In this document: positions 18,849 to 28,135 of the stretch, in pieces
Position numbering within the stretch: the stretch's first letter is position 1
Layout: every line of letters begins with the position of its first letter
Assembly (NCBI GenBank): GCA_965248255.1
Contig: CBDFIW010000004.1
Coordinates: 496,001-560,000 of the forward strand
Length of the DNA stretch: 64,000 nucleotides
Direction: 5' to 3'
Source of the DNA: JAKZVK01 sp965248255
GTDB taxonomy: Bacteria; Acidobacteriota; Terriglobia; Bryobacterales; UBA6623
Notes under the pieces: model-generated
What the model saw: only the letters and a program-made list of their open reading frames with translations
What the model was told of the DNA's origin: nothing
Databases searched by the model: none
Program-made: the position numbers and the translations under genes

Positions 18849-20129
18849 ATGCAACTCCATAGGCTCGTCCATATTCGCCAAAACTTTCCCGACCGCCGCC
18901 TGCCGGACGTGGCCGCCGCCGTGCGCGCCGAGATGCAGGCGGCCGATTGGGCCTTGGCTGTGAAGCCTGGGAGCCGCATCGCCGTCGGCGTCGGCAGCCG
19001 CGGAATCACGAACATCGACGTGATCGCGAAGGCCGTCGCGGACTTCTGGAAGTCGCGGGACTGTAAGCCCTTCATCATTCCGGTCATGGGGAGCCATGGC
19101 GCTGCGACCGGACCGGGCCAGGCAGACGTGTTGGCCCACTACGGGATCACTGCAGAGACCATGGGCTGTCCCATTGTCAGCAACCTCGATGTCGTGCCGC
19201 TCGGTACCACCGAAGACGGCGTCGAAGTGGTCATGTCGAAGGACGCGTACGAAGCGGACGGGGCCATGCTCTGCTCCCGCGTCAAGTGGCACACCGACTT
19301 CGAGGCTACGCTCGAAAGCGGCATACACAAGATGATGGCGATCGGTTTGGGCAAATGGGCCGGCGCGCAGCGGTATCACACCCACGGACTCCGCCTGGGG
19401 CTCGAACGCATCATCCGCACGGTCGGGAAAGTCGTTCTCGACACGGGTAAGATGCTGGGCGGGATGGCGATCCTCGAAGACGCCCATCACAACACGGCCG
19501 AAGTCCACGCGGTCGGGGCCGCCGGCATGGTCGAGCGCGAGGAAGAGTTGCTGGCGCGGGCGAAGTCGTGGAAGGCCAATATCCCGGTCAAGGAGCTCGA
19601 CCTGTTGATCGTCGATGAGATCGGCAAGAACTTCAGCGGCGCGGGCATGGACACCAAGGTCATCAACCGCAGCGGCCGCCGAGGACCGAATACGTGGGAG
19701 AACGTACCCACCATCCGGCGTATCTTCGCGCGCGACCTCAGCCCCCTGAGCAATGGCAACGGGGTCGGCATCGGCCTGGCGGATGTAATCTCCGACCGGC
19801 TCTACAACAAGGTCGACTTCGAGCCAACCTGGATCAACAGCCTGACGGCGTCAAGCCTGACCGCCTCCTATGTTCCGCTTCACTACAGCGACGACCGCAC
19901 GTGTATTGAGAAGATGGCACCCACGTGCGGCAGGGTCAACCCGTCGGAGATCTCGATTGCTTGGATCCAGAACACCATGGAGTTGGGCGAGTTGATGATC
20001 AGCGAGAACCTGCTCGACGAAGTGAGGCAGAACCCCGAGATTGAGATCCTCAGCGAGCCGCGAGAGATCGAGTACGACTCCGAAGGCAACCTGGTCAACG
20101 TCCGGGCCGCCGAACCCGTCGCTCAATAA
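18849..20129 (+). CDS. DUF2088/LarA-like protein (nickel-pincer isomerase relative)
   Basis: A 426-residue protein starting MQLHRLVHIRQ. I chose 18849 over an in-frame upstream start because homology-like sequence begins there. Residues ~40-200 resemble the LarA N-terminal domain: GVGSRGITNID, VMGSHGAATGPGQ, GCPIVSNLDVVPLG and EADGAMLCSRVKWHTD. LarA uses a nickel pincer nucleotide to racemise lactate; the wider group acts on other hydroxy acids. The C-terminal half (VDEIGKNFSGAGMDTKVI) differs from true LarA and matches larger groups of unknown substrate. No larB/larC/larE genes are visible here, so cofactor supply must be elsewhere if it is used. Next genes on the strand are uppP and ftsK. 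Confidence 0.7.
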   Translation: MQLHRLVHIRQNFPDRRLPDVAAAVRAEMQAADWALAVKPGSRIAVGVGSRGITNIDVIAKAVADFWKSRDCKPFIIPVMGSHGAATGPGQADVLAHYGITAETMGCPIVSNLDVVPLGTTEDGVEVVMSKDAYEADGAMLCSRVKWHTDFEATLESGIHKMMAIGLGKWAGAQRYHTHGLRLGLERIIRTVGKVVLDTGKMLGGMAILEDAHHNTAEVHAVGAAGMVEREEELLARAKSWKANIPVKELDLLIVDEIGKNFSGAGMDTKVINRSGRRGPNTWENVPTIRRIFARDLSPLSNGNGVGIGLADVISDRLYNKVDFEPTWINSLTASSLTASYVPLHYSDDRTCIEKMAPTCGRVNPSEISIAWIQNTMELGELMISENLLDEVRQNPEIEILSEPREIEYDSEGNLVNVRAAEPVAQ

Positions 20130-20172
20130 CCGGGCGGTCTAATTGATTGTGTGATCGCCCGCTCGCATCTGG

Positions 20173-21024
20173 ATGCCAATCTACCAAGCGGTGGTGCTGG
20201 CGCTGGTCCAGGCCGCCACTGAGTTCCTGCCGGTCAGCAGTACGGCGCACCTCATCCTCGTTCCCTGGTTGTTCGGTTGGGACGACCCGGGCCTTCTTTT
20301 CGACATCGCCGTCCACTTGGGGACCCTGGCGGCGGTGGTGATCTACTTCGCCAAGACCTGGGTTCGGCTCGGTTTTCTGGCGCTTGGGCGGAGGGTCCTC
20401 AAGCCCAACCCGCACGAGCCCGACTACGATCTCTACGAGAATCCGCGCCTGTTTGCCTTTCTGGTGGCGGCCACCTTTCCCGCCGGCATGGCCGGGCTGA
20501 TGTTCGAGGACTACGTCGAAACCACTTTGCGGAGCCCGTTCGTGATCGGTTTCATGCTGGTCGCGATCGGCTGGTTGATTTGGTGGGCAGAGCGCCGGGG
20601 CCGGTTCGATCGCGATCTCGACCGGGTCTCATTCGGCGACGCGATGGTGATCGGCTGCGCGCAGGCGGCAGCTCTGATCCCGGGGACCTCGCGCGCCGGC
20701 ATCACGATCGCGGCGGCCTTGTTTCGGGGCCTGCGGCGCCCGGCCGCGGCGCGCTTCTCCTTTCTGCTCTCTTCGCCCATCATTGCGGGCGCATCGTGCA
20801 AAGCGGCGTACGATGCCTGGGGCCAAGGGGGCATCGCGCCCGAGCTACAGGCGCCGTTTGCCGTCGGCGTGCTGGTCAGCGCCGTGAGCGGCTACGCCGT
20901 GATCGCGTTCTTTTTGCGCTACCTGCAGCGAGCGACCTTGCGCCCGTTCATCTACTACCGTGTCATCTTTGGCATAATAGTATTGGCTTTAGCGTTATTC
21001 TTCCGCTTCCCCGCCGGCGGCTGA
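20173..21024 (+). CDS. uppP: Undecaprenyl-diphosphatase
   Basis: A 283-residue membrane protein of the BacA/UppP family, close to the usual 265-280. The two signature regions are present: (A)TEFLPVSSTAHLIL near residue 15-30, with the glutamate and serine-rich motif, and PGTSRAGITIAAALFRGL near 175-190 with the catalytic arginine. About eight membrane segments can be drawn. It removes a phosphate from C55-PP on the outer face of the membrane and recycles the lipid carrier for peptidoglycan. Starts at ATG 20173, 43 bases after the LarA-like gene, so it may be cotranscribed. Confidence 0.93.
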   Translation: MPIYQAVVLALVQAATEFLPVSSTAHLILVPWLFGWDDPGLLFDIAVHLGTLAAVVIYFAKTWVRLGFLALGRRVLKPNPHEPDYDLYENPRLFAFLVAATFPAGMAGLMFEDYVETTLRSPFVIGFMLVAIGWLIWWAERRGRFDRDLDRVSFGDAMVIGCAQAAALIPGTSRAGITIAAALFRGLRRPAAARFSFLLSSPIIAGASCKAAYDAWGQGGIAPELQAPFAVGVLVSAVSGYAVIAFFLRYLQRATLRPFIYYRVIFGIIVLALALFFRFPAGG

Positions 21025-21070
21025 GGCCGGCGCGATCTCGGGCCGGTGAAACGGCGCCGAAGCGAGCGGG

Positions 21071-23437
21071 GTGAGAAGGATGCGCTTTCTACAACCTACC
21101 GGCCGGAGCCGTTTCAACGAGGCGATCGGCTTTGTTGTGCTCGGTCTGGCGATCGCGCTGGCGCTGAGTCTTGTCTCCTACCATCCCCACGACCCGTCGT
21201 GGGGCGTAGCGGGTCCCTCGGACCGCGCTTACAACCTCGTTGGCTTCCCCGGCGCGTACCTGAGTGACGCTTTGCTGCAGTGGCTGGGCTTAGCGGCATT
21301 CCTACTCCCGCTCTACCTCCTCCTGCTGGGTTGGCGGTGGGTCCGCTCGATGCCCATGCCGACGCCCGGGGCGCGGCTCGTGGGAGCCCTACTGCTTTTG
21401 CTGGTTGCCTGTACCGCGCTTGGACTGAGGCCGTTCGTGCTGCTTGGGCGAGGGGCGCATCTGGCTGGGGGCGTGATCGGCGCGGTTGTCTTAGACGGGA
21501 TGGTCTTCTACCTCAACGAGGCGGGAGCGACTCTGGGGTTGGTACTGGCGGGAGTCGTGGCGCTTTATCTGGTCTCTTCGTTCCAAATTGATAGCGCCCG
21601 CCGCTGGTGGGTGAGCGGCCGCGGTTGGGCGGCTGTGTTCGGTGAGCGGTGGCGGGCCTGGCGCGGGCGCCGGCGTGAGCACGCGGCGCAAAAGGCGGAG
21701 GAACGCGGGCGGCGGATTCGTGCCCGGCACGAGGTCGCGTCGCAGCCACTACCCGCCCCCCTATCAGCCCGGCCTTTCCATGGGACCGAGGAGCTCGAGG
21801 GCGCCGCGGCCGGGGAGCCGGACGAGCCCGAGTTGCCCCCGATCGTACCCTATGAGGACAACGGAGCCGCGCAGGGCGGGCCTCCGCACTCCGAGGAGCC
21901 GCTCAACGGCTTCGGCCCGCCCAGCATGGACGAGGAGCCTTCAGTCGTACGGGAGCCGAGGACCTATCACTTGCCCTCGACCTTGTTGCTGCGGGCGCCC
22001 TACGAACGCGGCGGCTACGACTCCGAAGAATTGCACGAGGTTGCCCGCCATATCTGCGCCAAATTCGAAGAGTTCGGCGTCGGCGGCTCGGTGACGCAGA
22101 TCAATCCCGGACCCGTCGTCACGACTTTCGAGTTCCGGCCCAACCCCGGCATCAAGTACAGCCGCATCGTCAATCTCTCCGAAGACCTCTGCCTGGCGCT
22201 CGAGTGCGAATCCGTCATGGTCGAGCGTATTCCGGGCAAGTCTACCGTCGGCATCGAGGTGCCGAATCGAAGGCGGGAGATCATCGCACTCAGGGAAGTG
22301 ATCGAGTCGCCGGACTTCACCGAGAGTTCGTCGCTGCTGACCATGGCGGTCGGCAAGGACATTAACGGACGCATCAAGGCGTCGGACCTGACAGCAATGC
22401 CGCACGTGCTTGTGGCGGGCTCGACCGGATCCGGCAAGAGCGTGCTGATCAACAGCATCATCATGTCGATCCTGTTCAAGGCCAACCCCGATCAGGTGCG
22501 ATTCATCCTGGTCGACCCGAAGACCGTCGAGCTGGGCCTCTATGTCGATATCCCGCATCTGCTCACCCCCGTCATCACGGACATGAAGAAGGCCTCCAAC
22601 GCGCTCAAGAACGTAACGCGCGAGATGGAGCGGCGTCTCAAACTGCTGGCCGAGTACGGGGTGCGCAACCTCAACCAGTTCAACAAGAAGGTCGATACCT
22701 TCAACGCGGCGCGCCAGGACGACGAGCCGCCAGAGGGTGAGTTGCACGAGAGCGAGCCGCTGCGGAAGCTGCCCTACATCGTGATCGTCATTGACGAGCT
22801 GGCCGACTTGATGGTGGTGGAAGGCCGCCAGATCGAAGAGTCGATCACGCGTCTGGCGCAGATGGCCCGGGCGGTCGGGATCCACCTGATCCTCGCCACG
22901 CAGCGCCCCAGCGTGGACGTCATCACGGGTCTGATCAAGGCGAACATCCCCGCACGCATCTCGTTCCGGCTGGCCACGCGCGTTGATTCACGGACGATTC
23001 TCGACTCCATGGGCGCCGAATCGCTGCTCGGGCAGGGTGACATGCTGTTCCTGCCGCCCGCCTCGGGCCGTATGCTCCGTCTACACGGCCCGCTCGTCAC
23101 CGAGGAAGAGATCCACGCCGTCGTCAAGGCCTGGAAGGATCAAGGTGAGCCCGACTACGAGAACGCATTTCTCGCCCCTCCGATCGAGGAGGCTGAGGAG
23201 CATGGCGCCAGTGAGGCCGGTTTCGATGACCCGGCCTACGAAGATGCCGTCCGGATTGTGCTCGAGATGGGCAAGGCCTCGACCTCAACGCTGCAGCGGC
23301 GCTTGCGGCTAGGATACGGCCGAGCGGCGCGCATCCTCGACGCCATGGAGCGTGACGGCATCATCAGCCCGCCCGACGGCAGCCGTCCGCGCGAAGTGTT
23401 GAAGAGCCCTGATTGGATGGCCGGAGCGGAAAGGTAG
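21071..23437 (+). CDS. ftsK: DNA translocase FtsK/SpoIIIE
   Basis: A 788-residue protein with an N-terminal block of four to five membrane helices (to ~residue 190), a variable charged linker (~195-310), and the FtsK alpha/beta motor. Walker A is VAGSTGSGKS (~447-456) and Walker B IVIVIDELADLM (~573). QRPSVDVITGLIKANIPARI follows. The C-terminal gamma winged helix (ASTSTLQRRLRLGYGRAARI, ending in DGSRPREVL) binds the KOPS/SRS guide sequences. It pumps chromosome ends through the septum at division. Start is a GTG at 21071 or ATG at 21080; neither has a well-spaced ribosome site. Confidence 0.93.
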   Translation: MRRMRFLQPTGRSRFNEAIGFVVLGLAIALALSLVSYHPHDPSWGVAGPSDRAYNLVGFPGAYLSDALLQWLGLAAFLLPLYLLLLGWRWVRSMPMPTPGARLVGALLLLLVACTALGLRPFVLLGRGAHLAGGVIGAVVLDGMVFYLNEAGATLGLVLAGVVALYLVSSFQIDSARRWWVSGRGWAAVFGERWRAWRGRRREHAAQKAEERGRRIRARHEVASQPLPAPLSARPFHGTEELEGAAAGEPDEPELPPIVPYEDNGAAQGGPPHSEEPLNGFGPPSMDEEPSVVREPRTYHLPSTLLLRAPYERGGYDSEELHEVARHICAKFEEFGVGGSVTQINPGPVVTTFEFRPNPGIKYSRIVNLSEDLCLALECESVMVERIPGKSTVGIEVPNRRREIIALREVIESPDFTESSSLLTMAVGKDINGRIKASDLTAMPHVLVAGSTGSGKSVLINSIIMSILFKANPDQVRFILVDPKTVELGLYVDIPHLLTPVITDMKKASNALKNVTREMERRLKLLAEYGVRNLNQFNKKVDTFNAARQDDEPPEGELHESEPLRKLPYIVIVIDELADLMVVEGRQIEESITRLAQMARAVGIHLILATQRPSVDVITGLIKANIPARISFRLATRVDSRTILDSMGAESLLGQGDMLFLPPASGRMLRLHGPLVTEEEIHAVVKAWKDQGEPDYENAFLAPPIEEAEEHGASEAGFDDPAYEDAVRIVLEMGKASTSTLQRRLRLGYGRAARILDAMERDGIISPPDGSRPREVLKSPDWMAGAER

Positions 23438-23496
23438 TTCGCGCCGGCCGCCGGGTCTACGATCTTGGGCGGGGTCCTTGGGCCCGGGCGGCCAGG

Positions 23497-24378
23497 CTAG
23501 CTTCTGCGGGCATGAAGAATCGCCCTCTCATACTCGTATCCAGTCGACTTGACCACACCGCTGTGGGTCCCGACTTCCAGGACTTTGCTGAACCCCAGTT
23601 TCTTTAGCATCTCCGTTAGACACGCCCGGTTCGGCCACCACCATGAGACCTCGTCGGCCTCGGGATCATCACCCCCCACATACAGCATCGCCGGCCGGTC
23701 GTCGTTCATCTCGGGGATGAACTGGGAGAGCACGAGCGTCCCGCGGCAGAGGCGGCCGGCTGACGCCAGCGCCTCCAAGGGGTGCAGGGTGTGCAACAGT
23801 ATGTCCCCCATGTACACCAGATCGAAGCCGCCGCTACCAAGGCTCTCAGGCGACAGGCCGTACGCGGTGGCGTAGCAGCGCTTGACCTTCGAGCCAAGCA
23901 GCCTGTGGCAGAATTGAAACGGCCCCTCCAGCAGATTGAAGTAGCACTGCTCCGCCGTCAGGTCGCGGGCACTTGGTTCGCCGTCGGAAGCCAGCATCGC
24001 CTCGATCTTGCGAACCGTCTGATCGACCGTCTGCCCTGGGAAGCGGTCCAGGTCGGCCAGCGAAGGCACTTCGACCGAGACGACCTCCGCGCCCCGCCGC
24101 TCGAGCTCGAAGGCGAAAAAGCCGGTGGCGGACCCGATGTCGAGCACGCTCCTTCCGCCCATGTCGGTCGGGAACTGAAAGGCGGAGAGGCTTGAGCGAT
24201 GGTCGTAGAATCCCGGCGTGACCAGGCCGTCCCTCAGCTCGATGGTGTGGTACCAGTGATATCCGCTGACGTTGCCGAGACCCTGAGCGCTCACCCGCCG
24301 GTTGAATTCCTCCACCTCCCGCGCGTAGGTCTGTGCCGGCACGCTCGCTTGCTCGCTCAGAAGCTGATTGCTCCTCAC
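23497..24378 (-). CDS. CmoB-like SAM-dependent methyltransferase
   Basis: A 293-residue class I methyltransferase. The motif order is that of the CmoB/DUF1698 group: YHWYHTIELRDGLVTPGFYDHR upstream of the SAM site (segment ~40-60), then SVLDIGSATGFFAFELERRGAEVVSVE for motif I/II. The third part (FDLVYMGDILLHTLHPLEAL) fits motif IV. CmoB modifies U34 of tRNA, but this family has many non-tRNA members and the substrate cannot be told. Starts at a GTG; convergent with ftsK. Confidence 0.75.
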   Translation of the reverse strand: MRSNQLLSEQASVPAQTYAREVEEFNRRVSAQGLGNVSGYHWYHTIELRDGLVTPGFYDHRSSLSAFQFPTDMGGRSVLDIGSATGFFAFELERRGAEVVSVEVPSLADLDRFPGQTVDQTVRKIEAMLASDGEPSARDLTAEQCYFNLLEGPFQFCHRLLGSKVKRCYATAYGLSPESLGSGGFDLVYMGDILLHTLHPLEALASAGRLCRGTLVLSQFIPEMNDDRPAMLYVGGDDPEADEVSWWWPNRACLTEMLKKLGFSKVLEVGTHSGVVKSTGYEYERAILHARRS

Positions 24379-24423
24379 CTAAACAGCGAGTGTACCCTAC
24401 CGGCGGCTCGGAGCCGCGACCCT

Positions 24424-24883
24424 AATCCGTACGTAAGCACTCTGACGAGCGCTTGATACTGCTGTCCGCCGCACCTGTGCCATCGAGCCCGCCCTCACCC
24501 TCTGAGCAGCCTCCTGCATCCGCCCACCGATGAAAGCCCCGGTAAGGGGCGTTTGACAATAGCCCACGGCGCAAGCCGTGGGAAAAACCCGCAACTGATC
24601 CCCAGCCCCGGCAGGGGCGTTTGAGATTGTCTGTTGCTGACACCCAGTGGGTGGGACTCGAACAGAGTGGCTGTCTTTCGTCGACACGACCCGGTGGGTA
24701 TGGGGAACAGGAAGGCTCAAACGCCCCTGCCGGGGCTAGGAACCGTGCAAGGAAGCAGCGAGCAGCGCTTTGGGAAGGGGCGGGGCGTCCAGACTGCGAC
24801 AACCGTAGACGCCCGTCCGGGGCGAGTGTGACTCTCACGCCAAGCCGAGACGCCACGCGGTCATCAAGGCTTACGTAAGGATT
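24424..24883. repeat. Non-coding element with terminal inverted repeats and internal GCCCCGG repeats
   Basis: The ends AATCCGTACGTAAGC (24424-24438) and its inverted match at 24869-24883 agree at 14 of 15 positions. Inside are three copies of AGCCCCGGYARGGGCGTTTGA, at 24535, 24604 and, inverted, 24716. There is also a strong hairpin CCCACGGC/GCCGTGGG at 24563-24582 followed by A5. No gene is credible within it. Such GC-rich palindromic repeats are spread through many Acidobacteriota and Planctomycetota genomes. Confidence 0.6.
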
Positions 24884-25271
24884 TGGGCCGCGACCGTTGC
24901 GTGTGAAGTGAGCCCTTTACGGCCTACCCGGACCGCTGGGCCACGAACCCCCTCCATCAGACGCCTGAGGGCACTGCAACGCCCCAGAAAGGATCAATCT
25001 GCCGACGGCCCGGAGGGTGCCCCCGCCCGCGCTGAGCCCCCCCCCCCCCCCCCACACACACAACGCCGCCAAACACTTCACAGAGGGGTGCCGGACCCCT
25101 GACACCCCAAGATTTCGGGCCAAATCAGAACCGTAATTTTCTGTTGCGTACCCCGACACAACTCGTGTAAGATAGTAGGGTATTAAGCTTATCAGTCTTA
25201 CGTTAATCGCTGTATTACTAGTGTGCATGATCAGGGTACCCATCCGAAAACCACTGAACTCGAGGACCATT
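24884..25271. other. Intergenic stretch without a gene
   Basis: It holds a run of 17 C at 25037-25053 followed by a short CA repeat, and AT-rich sequence before the small secreted-peptide gene. I see no supported gene or RNA. Confidence 0.5.
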
Positions 25272-25451
25272 ATGCTCAAGAAATCACTATTCGCTACCGC
25301 GTTGGCCTTGAAGGTGACGTTGGCTGCCGCTGCGGGGTACTTCTTCTCCGCGGTGCCGCAAGAGGCGGAGCCGACTCTGAGAGCTGACTGTCCGATGTGC
25401 ATGCCCATTCCCGACTGCTTCCCGGGGGACGGTTGCATGGACTGTTACTAG
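25272..25451 (+). CDS. Small secreted cysteine-rich protein
   Basis: A 59-residue product from the ATG at 25272, with GAGGA nine bases upstream. The N-terminal half is a clear signal peptide (MLKKSLFATALALKVTLAAAA). The mature part is short, acidic and has five cysteines in CPMCMPIPDCFPGDGCMDCY. I do not recognise a family. Possible roles are metal binding or a peptide signal. It precedes a multi-spanning membrane protein by 115 bases on the same strand. Confidence 0.55.
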   Translation: MLKKSLFATALALKVTLAAAAGYFFSAVPQEAEPTLRADCPMCMPIPDCFPGDGCMDCY

Positions 25452-25566
25452 CCGGCCACTTTTTCTTCGCCGTCTCCCTGGTTCAACAGGGTGCGTGGGT
25501 TCCTGTACCCAGCTGGCTCTCGTGATTGCCTCTACGTCATAGAAGGGCGACGTACAGCCCTATGCT

Positions 25567-26391
25567 ATGATGTCGTTCGCTGCGGTGTTTGGCGGCATCT
25601 CCGTGGACCACATCAGCGGGCCTAATATCGCCATCATTGCCATTCTTCTGGCAAGCGGGCTGCAGGCAATCTGGGCACTGAAGCTCAGGCGACTTCAGCT
25701 TGTCGGGACCTATCGAGTCCTCTTCGTTTACTTGCTCACGACGGCTGTGATGTCGGTGTTGGGACTGGGTCTCCACGGGCTGTATGTAAGGTCGCCCAGT
25801 CCGGTCACCGCCGGCCTCTACGGATGGCATTTTGTCGTCTACCAGCCCCTCTCTTGGACGCTGTTCTTCTGTCTTGTTGTGGAGCTGTTCCGCAACGTTC
25901 TCTCCGGCTTCAAGGGACTGCAGCGACTGGGTGAGTTGGCAATGTACGTCGCATTAGCGGGCGCGGGAGCTATCTTTCTGGCGATGATCTTCCGTGATCT
26001 CACCGTGGATACGTGGCGCCAATTCTGGCTTTCAGGCGCCGGGAGCGTCTATTTCGTTCTCACGCTGATCTGCTTTCTGCTGCTGTCGTTCGCCGCGTTC
26101 TTTCGATTAGCTGTCTCCAGGAACGTTAAAGTCGTGTTCGCGACCTTCGGAGTGGTGTTCATCGTTGAAGCATCGCCATTCCTGCTGCCGGCGGCGTGGG
26201 TGAGCCTGGGAGCCGACCAAACCTGGTTGATTACTTCTCTCCTCCACGTGACCTGCGTCGCTTTCGGAACGTTCGCCTTCTCTGCCGCCGGGGAGAGCGT
26301 TGCAGCCGCTAGTAGTCCTCGGGATGGGGCGCGTGCTTCGGCGGCCTTGAAGAGCTTCAGCGGCAGCCTGTCACGCATCCTACGGTCGTAG
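25567..26391 (+). CDS. Hypothetical membrane protein with about seven transmembrane helices
   Basis: The 274-residue protein has hydrophobic segments at about 20-38, 48-68, 80-105, 125-145, 155-178, 188-210 and 220-240, and a cytoplasmic basic tail. No motif known to me is present. The layout resembles uncharacterised seven-helix proteins common in Bryobacterales genomes, which is a weak guide. It ends overlapping the next gene tail to tail by 12 bases. Confidence 0.6.
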   Translation: MMSFAAVFGGISVDHISGPNIAIIAILLASGLQAIWALKLRRLQLVGTYRVLFVYLLTTAVMSVLGLGLHGLYVRSPSPVTAGLYGWHFVVYQPLSWTLFFCLVVELFRNVLSGFKGLQRLGELAMYVALAGAGAIFLAMIFRDLTVDTWRQFWLSGAGSVYFVLTLICFLLLSFAAFFRLAVSRNVKVVFATFGVVFIVEASPFLLPAAWVSLGADQTWLITSLLHVTCVAFGTFAFSAAGESVAAASSPRDGARASAALKSFSGSLSRILRS

Positions 26392-28014
26392 AGCCTTGGA
26401 ACTCTTGGGGTCCCGCCCCGGTCCACCCAGTTCCTCTCGAGCGGAGCGAAGGGCTTCGCGCTGGGCGGGAGGCAGCCGGCAGTCGCGAGGTTCGGCGGCG
26501 CGTTCCAGGGCTTCCCCAAGCCGGCCCGCCTTGCGGTGCAGCAGGATCAGGTTGTTGCGTGCGTCGAAGTTGCAGGGATCCTCGGCAAGAACTTGCTCGA
26601 ACTCCCAACCGGCCTCGTCGCGGTGGCCCAGCATGTACAAGGCCGCTCCATGGTTGGTACGGGCCTGTGGATCAGTCGGGGAGGAATCCAGCGCCAACTT
26701 GAACTGCTCCAACGCCTGTGCCGGCCGGCCGGTCTGCAAGTAGAAGACCCCGAGCTCGGTCACCACGTCGAGGTTGGCCGGTTCGAGCTGCTTCGCGTCC
26801 TGCAGCAGCCGGTGTTGCTCGTCGCGGTCTTCCTGCCCCCTAGCGCCCAGAGCGCGAGCCAGTTGAAGCTTAGGGCGGACCTTGTTGGGAGACGCCGCCT
26901 CGGTGGCGCGCCAGAGCGATTCCTCCGTTTGCCAATCCCACGCGCGGTAAGAGCTAAGGCCGACGAGTAGGAGCACGGCGGCAAAGCCGGCGAAGCGCGG
27001 CAACCGAGCCAGCATCACTCCCAGTCCCAGACTCGCGCTTAGCAGGGGCAAGTAGAGCCGCCTCTCCCCGACCAAGTCAGCCAGCGGCGCGACGCTCGAC
27101 GTCGGCGTCAGCAGGACAAGAGCGCCGAGCAACCAGTACCAATGCGGCCGCAACCGCGCTCGGCGAACAGCCAAGAAGACAAGGGAGGCTAGCGCTATCC
27201 AGGCCGCTAGGGTGGCGGCGTCCAAGCCGGCGGACAGCGAGACGTCGTGATCGAAGTTCAGTCCAACTGGAATGAAGAGCAGTCGGGCGTAAAGCCAAAC
27301 GGCGCGCCCCTGGGTCAACAGATAGCTGACCGGCGTAGTCTCACCGAGGTCGAAGGCGAAACCAGAACCTTGGGTCACTGATGCGGCGTAGAGCAGGCGC
27401 GTACTCGCCGCGGCCACCAGCAGCCACATCACGCCCCACGGTTTCAGCCACGATCGACTATCTCCAAAGGGACTCCTGGCACAGAAACACTCGCAGCCTA
27501 CGAGGAACAGCGGCAGTGCCGCAACTTCCTCTTTGGCCAGTAGGGCAGCGGCGAACCACAGTGTCGAGCGCCAGTAGCGCTTGTCCGTCCATGCTCGCCA
27601 CGATAGGACCGCGAACAGGGTGGCCAGGATCGTCGCTCGTGCGAACACATAGGCCAGGGCTTCGGTTTGAATGGGATGGAAAGCGAACACCGCTGTTGCC
27701 AGTAGAGCCGCCCTCGGCCGCAAGAGCCTGTGGGACACACTCCATACCAGCCAGGCCGTTAGTCCGTGAAGCAGCAGGTTGAAAGCGTGGTAGCCGACGG
27801 GATCTTCTCCCCCAACTTGGTAGTTCAGCCAGAACGTGACGTAGGTGAGCGGCCGAGTGCGTTCGAGGCGGAAGGCATCCCACCATCCCCAGGCCTCGGT
27901 GACCACCGGGTCCTCGAGCATGTAGTAGTCGTCGAAGTGGAAAGAGGATGTGAGTGTCGAACCGAAGGCGAGAGCGAGCAACGCAATGCCGGTGAGCAGT
28001 ATGCGGATTGGCAT
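26380..28014 (-). CDS. TPR-containing GT-C-type membrane protein
   Basis: The 544-residue protein has about ten membrane helices and an early acidic motif FHFDDYYMLEDP, like the first extracytoplasmic loop of the dolichyl-phosphate-mannose/GT39 glycosyltransferase group. RPLTYVTFWLNYQ and HAFNLLLHGLTAWLVW follow, as in TMTC-like proteins. The C terminus (about 400-520) has three TPR units, such as ALEQFKLALDSSPTDPQART. Likely a protein-O-glycosylation or cell-surface glycosyl-transfer protein; the donor and target are unknown. It is convergent with the seven-helix protein and divergent from nth. Confidence 0.65.
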   Translation of the reverse strand: MPIRILLTGIALLALAFGSTLTSSFHFDDYYMLEDPVVTEAWGWWDAFRLERTRPLTYVTFWLNYQVGGEDPVGYHAFNLLLHGLTAWLVWSVSHRLLRPRAALLATAVFAFHPIQTEALAYVFARATILATLFAVLSWRAWTDKRYWRSTLWFAAALLAKEEVAALPLFLVGCECFCARSPFGDSRSWLKPWGVMWLLVAAASTRLLYAASVTQGSGFAFDLGETTPVSYLLTQGRAVWLYARLLFIPVGLNFDHDVSLSAGLDAATLAAWIALASLVFLAVRRARLRPHWYWLLGALVLLTPTSSVAPLADLVGERRLYLPLLSASLGLGVMLARLPRFAGFAAVLLLVGLSSYRAWDWQTEESLWRATEAASPNKVRPKLQLARALGARGQEDRDEQHRLLQDAKQLEPANLDVVTELGVFYLQTGRPAQALEQFKLALDSSPTDPQARTNHGAALYMLGHRDEAGWEFEQVLAEDPCNFDARNNLILLHRKAGRLGEALERAAEPRDCRLPPAQREALRSAREELGGPGRDPKSSKALRP

Positions 28015-28135
28015 GCTATGATCGCGTTTCTATTCGCAAGCAGAGAAACGCCGGCCGGCGAGCTTCTGCGTCCCCGTGGGCAGTTTGTCGAGTCCACTAA
28101 CGAGACCGGCGCCGACGCCAAACTCTTCGCACAGC

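Noticed and set aside
21941..22885. A 314-residue minus-strand frame inside ftsK
   Set aside because: It is antisense to the conserved motor domain; no independent support.
25037..25053. C17 as a phase-variation switch
   Set aside because: It is not within or directly before a gene.
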